From Callaeas wilsoni (lineage: Eukaryota > Chordata > Aves > Passeriformes > Callaeidae), in assembly GCA_013398955.1 (NCBI GenBank), contig VWPU01006303.1:1-64000 (forward strand): 64,000 nt of DNA. The letters are read 5' to 3'. The position numbers and the translations under genes were made by a program. Each line of letters starts with the position of its first letter. Position 1 is the stretch's first letter. The notes beneath the pieces were generated by a model, which worked only from the letters and a program-made list of their open reading frames with translations, ran no database searches and was not told the DNA's origin. Below, in pieces: positions 38,501 to 50,400 of the stretch.

Positions 38501-41500
38501 GTCATGCTTTTAAAGAGGTGTCTGCCAAGGCCACAGCACGCACTTGCCCCTGGGCCTGGTGGCTGCACTGCCTTGCCACTCACTGCAGACAGAGACACAC
38601 CGGCTCCAGCCATGGGAGTCACAGTCCCTTTGGCACTCACTCAGCCCTGAGCTCCCTGAACACCTCAGATACCACAGCATCCATTTCATGTCAGTCTTGA
38701 AGACAGGGAAAGCCTTTTCCAGTGTCTGCTGGAGATTTATCATTTGGCATTTCAGCACCTCTCCACCTCCAGCGACTTCTCCCAAAGCCTGGGCTCCCAG
38801 GACAGGGCCAGAGCAGCTTGTTGCAGGATGAGTGGCAGCTGATCCCACAGCTCTTTGATCCAGACTGTGAACTGCTGGGGTGGATTAAGGAAAGAGGACT
38901 TCAGCTGACCTTCATTAGCTTTCTGCTGCTCCTTTCCCAACTCGTAAATTAGCAAGTATTTGCATCCAAAAGGCAGGCGGGCCAACCTGCTGGGGCCAGG
39001 GCAGAGGCACTCGCAGAAGGGGTCAAAGGGGCTTTTCATTTAAGTGAGGGCAAAAAAGGAATCTCCTTTCCCGTCTAGCAGGGCCAGGCTGGAAAACACA
39101 GGTAACAGAGATGGAACCTGGCTTTCCTCTCCCCTCTGGTGCCACAGAGCAGCCCGGGACAGGGCTGGCCAGATGACCACGTGAGATTTCAAAGCTGCCT
39201 CCCAACTTCAATAGGTGGGAGAGCAGGAAGGAAAACAGTCCCTCAATCACCACACCAATTTTCATTGCTATTAAATATAATCATCTCTGCTCTCTTTCAT
39301 CTTCACTTCTCCTGTGAGAGCTGGCAATGAAGGCAGCACACAGTGAGGAGAGGCAGAGTGGGCGAATTGCAGCAAAGAAGATAACCTCCAAAATGCTCTG
39401 CCAAGCCATGGGCAGGGAGTGCAGGGAAACAGGGAAACCAACAGGCCCAGTGCTATCAAAGGCTGGGAAAAGGGAGCAGACGTAGAAACTTGCTCCGCTG
39501 TTTCTTGCCCTCAACACAGCTGCACTGTCTCCAGAGCACTCTGAGCCTGCTCAACACCACCAACAGCCCCTCTTAAAGGTATCCTAAGAATTTTCAGCAT
39601 CCTCTGCAGCACAGAGCCTGGACCACGCCTCTCATCTCCCACCTGGGCTGCCAAATACAGAACACCGAGTGGCCCACCCTTATTTCTGGCCCTGCCTCAC
39701 TCTGTGACCTGCAGGTATTCAGGCAAGAATTTCTGCTTCTGCCCCCATCACCTGGGCCGCTGTCAAGGCATTTTCATGGACAATCCACCCCTTTGTGCTC
39801 AGGTGAGCTCCTCTCCTCTCCAGCAAAGATGCTGGGCTGACAGGAAAGGCCATGCCAGCGGGCAAGTTTTCACTTTCTCCTCAGCACACCTTGCTCCAGA
39901 CACTTTGTGGTAAGTGTTCCTTTTTAAGATCTATTGATTTCATGAATAATAGAGTAAAAGAAAGAAACACATCACACAAATACACAGGTCAAATAATCTC
40001 TCCCTTAGGAAACAAACAGGAGCTACAAAGAAAAAAATAACCCAGCAGGCGAGCATTGATCTTTAAGCTGGAGATCAAGTGGCATTAGAGTTATTTGTTA
40101 ATTAACTTAACAGGACATAGATAGGGCCATATTCAAACAGGTCACCTTGGGGTCTTGCTCCACAAACAGGAGTCTTGAAGCCTGCCTTTCTTACTTCAGG
40201 AGCACTCAGCAGTTTCTGCAACACCACAGTTACCTCTGTCTTGGTTCTACTGACTGATGTCCACAAAGGACAAGTGCCAAAAGCCAAAATCTTCATCCCT
40301 AACTCCTAGAAAAAGCTGCCGGCCTAGGAAACCCAACGTGGAATGAGAAACTTTTCCAGCATCAGAAGACTCTGACACAGAAATCAACACCTACTGCTCC
40401 CAGGATGAAAAGAACAATGTCTTCTGAAGTAACCACAGCCTAGAAGAACAAAAGGAAAAGGATATTCCTAGGCTTTCACAGGATGAAAACCATCTCAGTT
40501 AACCCTGGTTAGCACAAGGTGCCTGCTTCACCACATGGACCAAGTGTAACAGGAGACAGGCAGAGCCTTTGTGGCTGTTACAGCATCTACAGGTGGCAGA
40601 GTGGATTCACACAAGGGGAAAAGCAATGACCTCCTCGTCCCCTGCCCGTGCTGCCAGGAGGATCTCGTGGTGCCCAGCACACTCCAAGGTGCTCATTTCA
40701 GCTGAAACAGGTAGGAGTCCTTCCTCCAGCTGGAAGATCGGCACACCAAAGCTCAGTTCTGGCAGTGAAAACATGAGGAGGGAATCATTGTCAAGAGCAG
40801 CCACCCCAGAGGGAATCGAGGCCATGCAGGAGCTCCATCTAGGCAGCTACTTAGCTTAACCCTTTCAGTCACCAGCTGCAAGAACAGCCAGCACCAGTGG
40901 CACATGCTTCACACAGCCACAAGCTCTTGGAGTAAGCAGGATCAGCCTCACTAGCATTCCCCACCGGAGATTTGCAGAAAAATCCTTGTGCCATGCAGAA
41001 CACCACTGTATCCTCAGCTTGCCTGGTCTCTGGAAGGCAGCAGTGAGTTATTAGCTGCATGGAACGTGCCTGCAGGGAGCAGAAACAGCGAGGGAGAACA
41101 GAGGTGACAGGTTTTTGGCACTGGGTCACAGCACTGATTCAAGGCTAGCATTTTTGTGACAACAAAATGGTGTGTTTCCAGCTGTATTGCATTATCAGGG
41201 AGGAAGGGCTGGAGTGAGTATAAAGAAATCTAAAGGTGGTCACTGGGGAAAGACTTCCTTGCAGATGGCAAATTCCTGGCCTGGAGCGGTGGTCACCTGG
41301 CCTGTCTCAGCTGCAGCTAAGCAGACAATGACCCTCTGCCAGAACATGTCCAGGTGTTCATGATGCTCATCCCTCACCAGAAACCACCCCACAGCACCCT
41401 CTCCCAGCTTGCTGGTTTAACCATGTACCCCTGCCTGTGCTCAGAAGTGATACCACATAACTTCAAACTCCACCCGAGGCGACAGCCTCCACTTGTGCAG

Positions 41501-44099
41501 TGCAGCACAAAGGCTCTCAGCACACCTTCACCAGCAGCACTGGCTGCTGTGCTACAAGGAGACAGGGAGACAGTAAGGGATGCCGGAGACCTGTGCCCTG
41601 GAAGCCCATCACTCTCTTCACAGACACCCCATGTTCAAATCTCTGACAAGCTCTTCTTTCACGGAACCTGTACCTCGACAGAGGAAGTAATTTATAGACA
41701 TCTCCCCTGACAAGGAGAACAGGGGGACTGAAGAGTGATGTCTGCCTGCTGTAACAGTTCTGTTGCAGAGCTACAAATAGATCCCAGCTTTCCCTGAGAC
41801 ACTTCCTACAGCACACTAAATCCAGGTCAAATATGCAGAGGAGTATCAATAAGAGAATCTTCTTTCCCAGCTTATTTCCTCTCCAAAACTATAGGTGATC
41901 AGGTCCTGCCACTTGAGAAGCACTTGCAGACCAACCATTTCTAAAAGCAAGAGAAGAAACACAGCCCTGCTCTCACGTCAGAGTGACAAACCTTTGTAAA
42001 ACGATTCGCTTCCCTCCCCTCCTACTCACTCGTGTTTCAAAAAACATTTCGTTCAAAAGCAGCTCTTTAAAGAGGTTATGTAATAAGTGATTTGTACCAC
42101 GAGGCTGGCTAGCTTTAGCCCAGCTACTTAGATCACAGTTGGATTTTATTTCCTGGTTAGCTGGCAGACTCATGTCCAGTGCCGAGCCTGTGGGCAGAGG
42201 ATGCTCCTGGCCATTGCACTTCCCGGCCAGGAGAGTCAGTACCACAGTGCTCTGCTGTTTCTGCCTATTCAGTAATGAGCTCTGCTGTCCTATCTGTCCA
42301 ATTCCAGCTCCCAGACAGGAAGGAAAGTGGGCAGTGCTTGAGGATTCTTACATTTTCACAGATCACGGTTATGTTTAACATGCTCCATACTCACAGCGGC
42401 CAAAAAGCCATTTGCAGCAGCACCGGGCTCCCCAGGGGCCAATCTCGGCACAAAGAACCCTTGCTGAAAGTTTAGTGAGGTCATATGTCTGGCAAATGTA
42501 ACAGCAACAAATTAAACTACTTTTTAAAGAACTTGGCTTCCACCGTGCCTTGGAGATCCAAAACAAAATCCTTAACTCTTCGTAGCCTCCCCTTGCACAG
42601 AGCTCACCACAAGAGGTTTTGGAGGCAGGATTTGTCCTCAAGCAGCGCAGGGGCCATGTCAGCCCGAGGACAAACCACAGGCTGCTCTTCACTTGGCTGC
42701 TGCACTGCTCCCCAAGTTAACAGCTTCACAAACGGGATGCTGCAGATGTGCCCACATAAAAAAAAAAAGATCATGAGTGTAAAAATAAAAGCGGGTTTAA
42801 CTCACTCCAGAGGCTACTCTCTCCTCAGCACTCAAAAACTGTGGTGCTTAGTGGATAAAGCATGGAGCCTCAGGACAAAACAGGCAATAGGATTTGGGCT
42901 TCTCAAGATTTATTTTTTTTTCCCCTGAGGTTGTTGCTCAATGTTTAAGCACAAGGATTAAAATGTAAATCTTGTCTTTTCCAAGCCTTGCCTGCCTCTC
43001 AAGCAATAGCCAGCCTTCAGAAGTGCTGGTACACTTTAAGTCCCACTCCAGGTAAGAGAGGCGTAAGGGGGAAAATGAAGTTGCTGAGATTTAGGACAAA
43101 GAAGGTAGATAATACTGTCAGAATCTTTTCAGATTACCTTTCTTGCCACCTAAATCATATGGAGGTTGTAAGATTCCCTCTCCTCCTGACTCTCCACACC
43201 CATCCACCACCCTGGGTTACCGCTACAACAATAACATGGAACAAGAAGTTAAGTCCAGAAAAGCAATTTTCCTGATCTGTTGCTTTTGGTTGAGATAGAG
43301 TTAATTTTTTTCCCAGTAGCTCCTATGGGGCTGTTTCAGATTTGTGCTGGTAACAGAGCTGATAATTCAGGGATGCTTGAGTTGTTGCTGAGCAGTGCTT
43401 ACACAGAGCCAAGGCCTTTTCTGCTTCTCACCCCACCCCAAGAGAGGAGGCTGGGGGACAAGCAGTTGGGAGGGGACAACCAGGACAGCTGCGCCCAACT
43501 GACCCAAGGGTTATTCCAGACCATGTGGCATCATGCTCAGCATATAAAGCTGGGGAAAGAGGGAGAAAAGGGGGGCATTCAGAGTGATGGCACTTGTCTT
43601 CCCAAGTCACCATGACAGGTGATGGAGCCCTGCTGTCCTGGGGATGGCTGAACACCTGCCTGCCCTGGGGAAGTGGTAAATGAATTCCACATTTTGCTTT
43701 ACCTGATCAACTGTCTTTTTCTCAACCCACAAGTTTTCTCACTTTTATTCTTCCAATTCTCTACCCCATCCCACTTGGGGTGAGTAAGGGGCTGTGTGAG
43801 GATTAACTGCCAAATGGGGTTAAAACACAACACCCTACATCCCACTTGTCCTCAGCACTTGAGCACTTAACCTGTTTTAGAAGCACAATCACATCTTTCA
43901 AATGGATTCACTCAGAACATCTGAAAAGGAAAAGCATCTGTATCAAAAGTGCCCAAAAGTGGGCACCTCTGGACACACATGAAATACGTCATTTGTACAG
44001 CCATCCTCTCTAAAATACTATATAAAGTTGCTTCTGTGTCTCTAAGACATTAGAAACTACACATTCAAAGGATGCAAAGGCTATTTTTAAAGTCAATTA
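29514..44099. other. Long intergenic stretch, no gene seen
   Basis: AT-rich islands lie at about 30100-30430 and 33000-33170. Around 37630-37700 there is a weak CR1-like reading that I did not count. The frames are short and overlapping. None looks like a DUSP7 catalytic exon, which mammalian gene order would lead one to look for downstream of POC1A. Confidence 0.5.
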
Positions 44100-44240
44100 C
44101 AGAATCACAGAATATTCTGAGTTGGAAAGGACCCACAAGGATCATTGAATCCAACTCTTAAGTGAATGGCCCATACAGGGATCAAATCCACAACTTTGGC
44201 ATTACTAGCATCACGCTCTGACCAACTGAGCTTAAAAACG
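44100..44240 (-). mobile_element. tRNA-Ile-headed, CR1-tailed SINE (TguSINE1-like)
   Basis: On the minus strand the 5' part resembles tRNA-Ile. It has AGCTCAGTTGGTCAGAGCG (A-box region, complement of about 44214-44232) and GGATTTGATCC (decayed B box, complement of 44179-44189), with a GATGCTAGTAATGCC anticodon-arm-like stretch between. The 3' part (44101-44156 on the plus strand) is a CR1 tail nearly identical to that of the CR1 at 2641. A tRNA head joined to a CR1 tail is the known structure of the passerine SINE TguSINE1, mobilised by CR1 machinery. The tRNA half is too decayed to be a functional tRNA gene. Confidence 0.85.
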
Positions 44241-44895
44241 GATGTAGGAATGTTTAACCTTTCCCCTCCACACCCCCAGCCCAAAGGCCAGTCCACAACC
44301 CTGAGGATCAAGTTGAAAGTTTAGGCTCTGATTTTTGTAGTTGTTTCAGTGGCAGCAGATCAGAGCAGAACAGCCTTTTTCTAGCGGCAAATTGGCCACA
44401 GAAGCTTTGAGTCCCCTCCTCCCCACCCATCTGCATCACCACACAAGCTCATTTCAATGAAAATGATGTCAGTCTCTCAGCAAAAAGCCACTGAAAGCTT
44501 AGAGCAAGAGCACAGAATATCACCACTGAATTGATTCCATTAAGGGAAAGTAATGATTTATCAGACTGAGAGCCTGGAAACAGAAAACAAAGTCTGTGGC
44601 AAAGCAGAGAAACTCATCATCAACCAAGCATGGAAATGAGAAAGCTCTCAACCTCCCACAAATGAAGGAGTGAAATATTGTGATCATGCCAGCTAAGGGT
44701 TCTTAGAGATGTACAAAGGACCAGGAGGGAAGGAGACCAGAAGCTTCCTAGTGCTGGCAGGAGAACACAAGCAGTTCCCCCCACGTGGGATGAGGAGCAT
44801 TAACACCACCAAGGTGCTGTCCCAGCCAGCACAGCCTGCAACAGAAACAGGTGCAACACTAAAAACCATCCCAAAGCCAAAAACACACAGCCCAG
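44241..44895. other. Intergenic, nothing identified
   Basis: Unique AT-balanced sequence between the SINE and the tandem repeat. No gene or repeat was recognised. Confidence 0.5.
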
Positions 44896-45037
44896 CCTTA
44901 AAACCAGCTAAACCCCATGTGAAGTAAGGATGCCAGCCCATCCTTAAAACCAGCTAAACCCCATGTGAAGTAAGGATGCCAGCCCATCCTTAAAACCAGC
45001 TAAACCCCATGTGAAGTAAGGATGCCAGCCCATCCTN
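44896..45037. repeat. 46-bp tandem repeat, three exact copies, ending at an N
   Basis: Copies start at 44896, 44942 and 44988. A fourth begins at 45034 but is interrupted after three bases by the N at 45037. The three complete copies are identical by eye, each starting CCTTAAAACCAGCTAAACCC and carrying CATGTGAAGTAAGG. Sequence resumes with unrelated bases after the N. This is either a young array or an assembly join whose true copy number is unknown. Confidence 0.93.
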
Positions 45038-46064
45038 ATCCTCAGGCAAGCATTCAGAGTGCCACAACACGTGTGGAGATGGAGGCCCTGGAAGCTGTGC
45101 AGGGCTGGCAGGTGCTGGTGGCAGAAAGTACCACCAAGGGCAGCCTCCCTGTCTGCAGAGGTCAGACACACAGTGGTGAGGAGGGTTACATCAACCCTGA
45201 GGTGCTCAAGTTCCTTCGGCTCATTTCTCCAGAATGTGGGTCAGAGTTTATTGCAAGAAAGGAGACCTCCAGTGTGTGTCAGCAGAAGAGGTGTCGGAGA
45301 CAGGATCTCCCAGAAGTCCAAATTCCTGTGCAGCTACACACTGAACACCTGCTCAAGCCCCAAAAAAGTCAGGAGGAGCAATGAGAAGAGGAGGGTGCCA
45401 GTGATGAGCTACTCCACTGTGAAAACATCTGTAAACCAAAAAATATCTGCATAACCAAAAATTAAAGGCAGTCTAGTATAAGAAGAGCAGAGTTCCATGA
45501 TGTAGAAAACTTTCCACTGTTTAGTTGCCTTCTTCTCCCTTTGCCCTGCCTTTAATTTAAGAAGCAAAGATGAAGCAAAATCTCCTTGGAAATCACCCTG
45601 CATCTGACACACTGGGGCCTCTGTTCCAGCCTCAATCATTTTTCCTATATTGCACACAGGAGCAGGCTAAATGTGTCAGATTTAATCACCTCTGCACAAA
45701 TATCATCCAGGGTCTCAACTGCTGTGTCAGATTTGCTGTGTGAGACTCGGCTGAGACAAACCCTTCCAGGTGCCACTTGCACAGGACCTCATCTGCTCAA
45801 TATGGTCCTAGACCAGAGGTGAAATACCACTGCCCCAAATATCCTGAGAGCACTTTGTTTCTCACCTACAGCCAGCACACACCTCAGCAACAAGCCTAAT
45901 ACAGCCTGGGCCAGGCACCTGGCAACTCAAAGTTGCTTACACACCTTAAAACTAACTTAGCAGGACCAGAGGCAGGAGAGATGTGACCTTCCTGGTTAGT
46001 ACCCAGTCCACACGCTGGCTGCTGTACTTCAGGAAAGCACAAGAGATCACAATTGTTACCCACA
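45038..46064. other. Intergenic, downstream of POC1
   Basis: No gene or repeat was recognised. Two overlapping plus frames at 45022-45454 begin inside or next to the tandem repeat and have no recognisable domain. Confidence 0.5.
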
Positions 46065-46251
46065 CTTACGAATAAAATATTGCTTTTATTTTAGTAAAGT
46101 AACAAAGCTATTTACAGATACAATAACTATACATTCCAATTGAAAAATAGATTGTGCTCAAAATTGTTAAAGCAACTCACACACAGTCTGTTAGGAACAC
46201 AAACAACCTCAAACCTCCCAATGCCTTCAGCTCCTGTCTGATCTCAAGAAG
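46065..46251 (-). other. POC1A: POC1 3' untranslated region
   Basis: This lies between the TGA stop (complement of 46252-46254) and a poly(A) signal about 165 bases downstream, giving a short UTR. The end is placed roughly 20 bases past the AATAAA and is approximate. A second AATAAA-like overlap (AATATTTTATTCG) adds no better signal. Confidence 0.65.
46085..46090 (-). terminator. POC1A: POC1 poly(A) signal AATAAA
   Basis: The plus strand TTTATT at these positions is AATAAA on the coding strand (context ACTAAAATAAAAGCAA). It is the first canonical hexamer downstream of the stop codon and is well placed to end the transcript. Confidence 0.7.
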
Positions 46252-46350
46252 TCAGTTTGTTTTGTTCTGAATGATTTTCTGCTGATTCTCAAGACATTCC
46301 TTCAGCTTGTCTTCAGTGAGCGTCAGCCTCTGCTCCAGGATGGAAACTGT
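46252..46350 (-). CDS. POC1A: POC1 centriolar protein, terminal coding exon (partial gene)
   Basis: This 99-base exon encodes 32 residues plus TGA. It begins TVSILE, continues [18 protein letters not shown] and ends KIIQNKTN. The acceptor is strong (CACTTTGTTTTGCAG before ACAGTTTCC). These residues are the end of the conserved C-terminal coiled coil of POC1 proteins, which are centriole and basal-body WD40 proteins needed for centriole integrity and ciliogenesis. KECLENQQ followed by I-x-Q resembles the POC1A ending (as I recall it, KQCLENQQLIMQ) more than the POC1B ending (KDCLENQQKLFS), so POC1A is favoured. The exon joins in frame to the one at 58289-58429. Both reading frame and stop are intact, so this is a functional gene end, not a retrocopy. 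Confidence 0.9.
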   Translation of the reverse strand, partial: TVSILEQRLTLTEDKLKECLENQQKIIQNKTN

Positions 46351-47309
46351 CTGCAAAACAAAGTGAAAGCTGCTGTTGAGCTGCTCACAAACACACACTG
46401 CACACTTACTCTCAGTGCCCAACAAATGCTAAATTCACAGGAATATTTCAAGGTATTTCAAGGCTGGAACTCCAGTGTCAGCATTTCAGCAGGGCAGAGC
46501 CCCACATGACTTCAGAGAGGAGCAATAGACGACGGTGGGCACAAAGCTCTCCTGCAGACAACACCAAGCACCTGTTTCAGCAGTGGTGCTTTCAGACTGG
46601 GCTCTGCATTTCCTTTCCTGGACAGGTTCATGAGGCACCAGACACTGAAGAGCCACGGGACACGCTTCTGCTAACGAGAGACACAGATTTTAAACAATTT
46701 TGCTCAGTTATGGCTCTGGTTTTACCTTTTTGCCTTCAGCTATTTCCTCCCTTCCCTGAACACCGTGGGTCTGCTGTAATTAAAACACCCAAAACTTGCT
46801 GGACAAGCACCATGACAGGCAAGAAAACCTTCCTAGCCTAAGACAATGCAGCAGGTGGAGGGGAAAAACTCCAAGTGGCAGTATCTACCTCAACATAATG
46901 CCTACATTTCTTTGTGTAATCCAGTTACCCTGCAAAGGATTGCTCTCTTTCTCCTCAAGCTGAAGTCATCATGTACAGGATGCACAGGAAGAACACTTTA
47001 ACCACGTGGCAATAAAAGCTTCTGCTGAAAACCTTTTATTGATCACTCCAAGATAATCAAAGGGCCCCAGCTATGCACAACCACTTTCAGCTTCCAGAGA
47101 CACCAGAATGGCTGATAATGGGTGGTGATGATTTAATGCTTTAATATCCATAAACTTATCAGCAACGATCAATAGCTTCACATTTTGGGCATTTTTACTG
47201 CATAAATAACATCCTCTGCTAAAAACAAAGGATGTTCAGAACCTTGGACTTTAATAAAGTAATTCAAATAAACTTGGACAACCGCTGTTTGTATAGCAGT
47301 TATACATAG

Positions 47310-47450
47310 AAAGCCTTTTAATAGTGCATTTCGTAAGCACATCTCTAAGTGCCTGACAAAAGCAAGCAGGTCTCATTATCCCCATTTTACAGCTGGGGAA
47401 ACGAAAGCACAAAGAGAGGAAATAGCTTGGCTAAGGCCACTTGAGACTAA
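47310..47450 (+). repeat. Probable MIR-type (CORE-SINE) relic
   Basis: The plus strand reads TCATTATCCCCATTTTACAG, then CTGGGGAAACGAAAGCAC, AAAGAGAGGAAATAGC and TTGGCTAAGGCCACTTGAG. This follows the MIR consensus segments 'ATTATCCCCATTTTACAGATGGGGAAACTGAGGCACAGAGAGG' and 'CTTGCCCAAGGTCAC' in order. It is the best preserved of the three MIR-like relics here and sits in the last POC1 intron. Confidence 0.7.
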
Positions 47451-50400
47451 GAAAAGTCTGCTGTAAAATGATTTGGGGAATGAGACAAGTCATGGGGGAG
47501 AAGAGAAAACAGACATAGTAAAAACAACAGCAGGCATGAAGACAAAGCCATCTTCCAAGACTGCACATCAACAAAGTCAGGAAGGGCTTGAGGTTGTCCA
47601 GTGCATCATAATGCACTCTTTTTCCCTCCCTAAACATAGTTCAAAGCTTATTTCTAATGTATTTCTTATTTCTGACCTGTGGCAAGGCAGAAGAGCACTG
47701 CTGCAGCTGTAGAAAGCTTCACCTGAAAGAATAAACCCTGCATTGCCCAAATATTCCATGGGCTACAGCACCAGCTGCATTTAAGTTTTTTCCTCCTCTA
47801 TTTCCATCCCTTTGAGGCACAGGAACTGCAGTACACAGAGAACCAGGAGAACCATTGTGGAGCCAGCAGGTAACATCCCAGGTGCCCCAGAGCCAGCAGG
47901 AGCCCTCCCATCTATTCAAAAGAGAGAGGACTTCATCTTTTTCACATCCAGCCATGCCATTGCCTAGTGACTGTCTTGGAGGCCAGGAACAAAGCTACCA
48001 AGGGCAAAATACAGCATGCTGAATGTCTACCAGGGGTTTACAGCAAAGATCTTATCCTTCAAGCAACCAGAGAATGAAAAGCAGTAGGGATCCTGGCTTT
48101 TCCATCTAAAAAATGAACTAGTAACTCAACACTCCATTAAAAAGAGGGAGAATGAAACACTGCATCAAATTTCCTTTAGAAAGATAATCAGCTGAATTAA
48201 CGTCCCAGTCACACTGCCCTGCCGGAAGCAATGCCCAGATCACTCGTGGTTCCTCTGTTCCATGATTTATTGCCACCATGATCCTGTCAATAGGAGTTAG
48301 GAGCTGTTACACACGGCACCATGAGACACAAGTAAAGCAGATTTCACAAAGTGTTGAATTTGTAAGAAAGCTGTAGGGAAAATGTTTATTGGAATGGAAA
48401 TTGCATGTAAGTATAAGCAGAAACTTGCAGTAAGTATTTTTTGGAAACTAGAAGTGGAAAAGTAGCAGTCAGAAATTAAACTCAGGAAGTCCAAAGTAGG
48501 AATCAATGACTGTAGTGCATTTAGACTTGAATATATGATGAATATAACTAGACAGGGCATCTGACATCCTAGGAAGGTAAGGGAAAGCACAAATACTGCC
48601 CAGCTGCTATAAGTGCTATATTGTAACTTGCACAGAAAAGCTCCTTTATTAGCAGCTGAAAGTTTTACAATATTTCCATGTTGCTATTTATAAAGCAAGT
48701 CCTTCTCAGGAGGCAAATGAAACTGCACCCGTTCAACTCCTGCATGCTTTTGCTATGGCTTCTCAAAGATCACAAACCAGCAGTCAAGCCAAGGAGGAGA
48801 ACACTTGGCCAGATTCAGTGAGGATTCACTAGAGCCAGGTTTGGACTCTGTGGTAGGTTCTGGGGTTCCTGGTGTGTCAGGAATACAGTACATGTCTCCA
48901 TTACGCACCAGGGAGTAAATGCTGGATAATTTATTAAAGTCCTGGCTCAAACTGGCAGAAGAATAACATCTTAGGCTTAAACAAGAAAAAAAAAGACCAA
49001 GCTATTTATTTTTTAAGGAGTATTTCTGACATTACAGTAATATACGGAGCATTACAATGGGCACCAGGATACAATACAGGAATTTTTCACAGAAAACTTA
49101 AATCATTTCTACCAACACTTCCTGCAACATTTGTCTTCATTTATCTTCACAGACTCAGCATTGAAAAAACCCGCTCTTCTCTTTGGAAACATTAGTGAGA
49201 AACTATGGAGAAATAAAAAGTTGCCTCCTATTTACTTTTAAGTTCTGGGGAATATTCACTTCCATTCTCCCCTAGGACACCTAAACTGAGGCACCCAGTA
49301 GTCACGCTTGCTTACCTGATGCCAAGTCCCTTAAGCTATTCCTCCATGTTAGTTTTACTCCTTCAACCGAAATAACAGTGATTTGGGATGCTGTTCCAAG
49401 ATGCTTTCATCAGTATCTTTTCCTTAGTCCCTCTTAAACATGTTTGATTAAGCAGCAGAGAGAGTTTAAAAACCACTGGCCTCAGGGCTGAAGCTTCTGC
49501 AGCAGCCCTGGAGGGGCTTTTGAGGAGGACAGATAAGGGGAACCAGGTGCTAATTGAATGCCAAAAGAAACCCGTTCTACCAGCACCGAAGGAAACCTGA
49601 ACAGCAGAGTCCAGAGCAAGGGAGCAGAGATCACAGCAAGCCTCCGGAGCAGCTGTGAGAGCTCCTGCCAGGAGAGATCCAGCCAGCCAGATGGCTGCTA
49701 TTAGCTAAAGCAGGGCTTAACCCGGAGCTGGGGGCAAGGCGGGCAAGGGCACAGAGGGGTGGAGGAACCAACGCTCAGCTCACCCTGCTAAGGGACACTG
49801 CAAGGCCAAAGGTGCAGCACAGGCCTTTCCAGCATGCAGTCACAGTGGCTCTGAGTCAGCCAGGTAACAGCACAGACAGACAGAACTGTCTCACTGAACA
49901 CGAGTGATCAGGGAACCCCCAAAAAGCATGGACACGGCACTTCGTCAGATCAAGTTACAACAGCTTGGCTGAACCTACAAGGGATGCGATCCTGCACACT
50001 GACTGCACCACAGATGTGTTCTTGGCTCTGTGCAGGAAAATTAGGACACTTACACTTCTATTCCTGTTTCTTCATAGCAGAAAATCCCTCTCTCCATTGA
50101 TCTCAAAGGAGGCAGAAGTAGTTTTCTAGCTTTATTTAAAAAGATCCTCAAAAGTTTGTTCCACTGTTTTTTCTAAGCATATGCTAGAAGATTTTGCAAG
50201 CACTAACATACCAAACAGCTCAAGAAAAAACATTACTTCTGCCTCTTCAGATTGTTCTTTCCTATCTGACATGTTAATTTATGAAGACAGCATTTTCTTT
50301 TCAATTTATAAAAAAAATCACCCACAATGAACACACAACAAATGCAGAAGTTTGTAAGTTTCTGTACCCACAGTTTCTCCACTCCACTGTGTGAATACAA

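Noticed and set aside
44160..44240. Functional tRNA-Ile gene
   Set aside because: The B box and acceptor stem are decayed and the sequence runs directly into a CR1 tail, so it is a SINE head.
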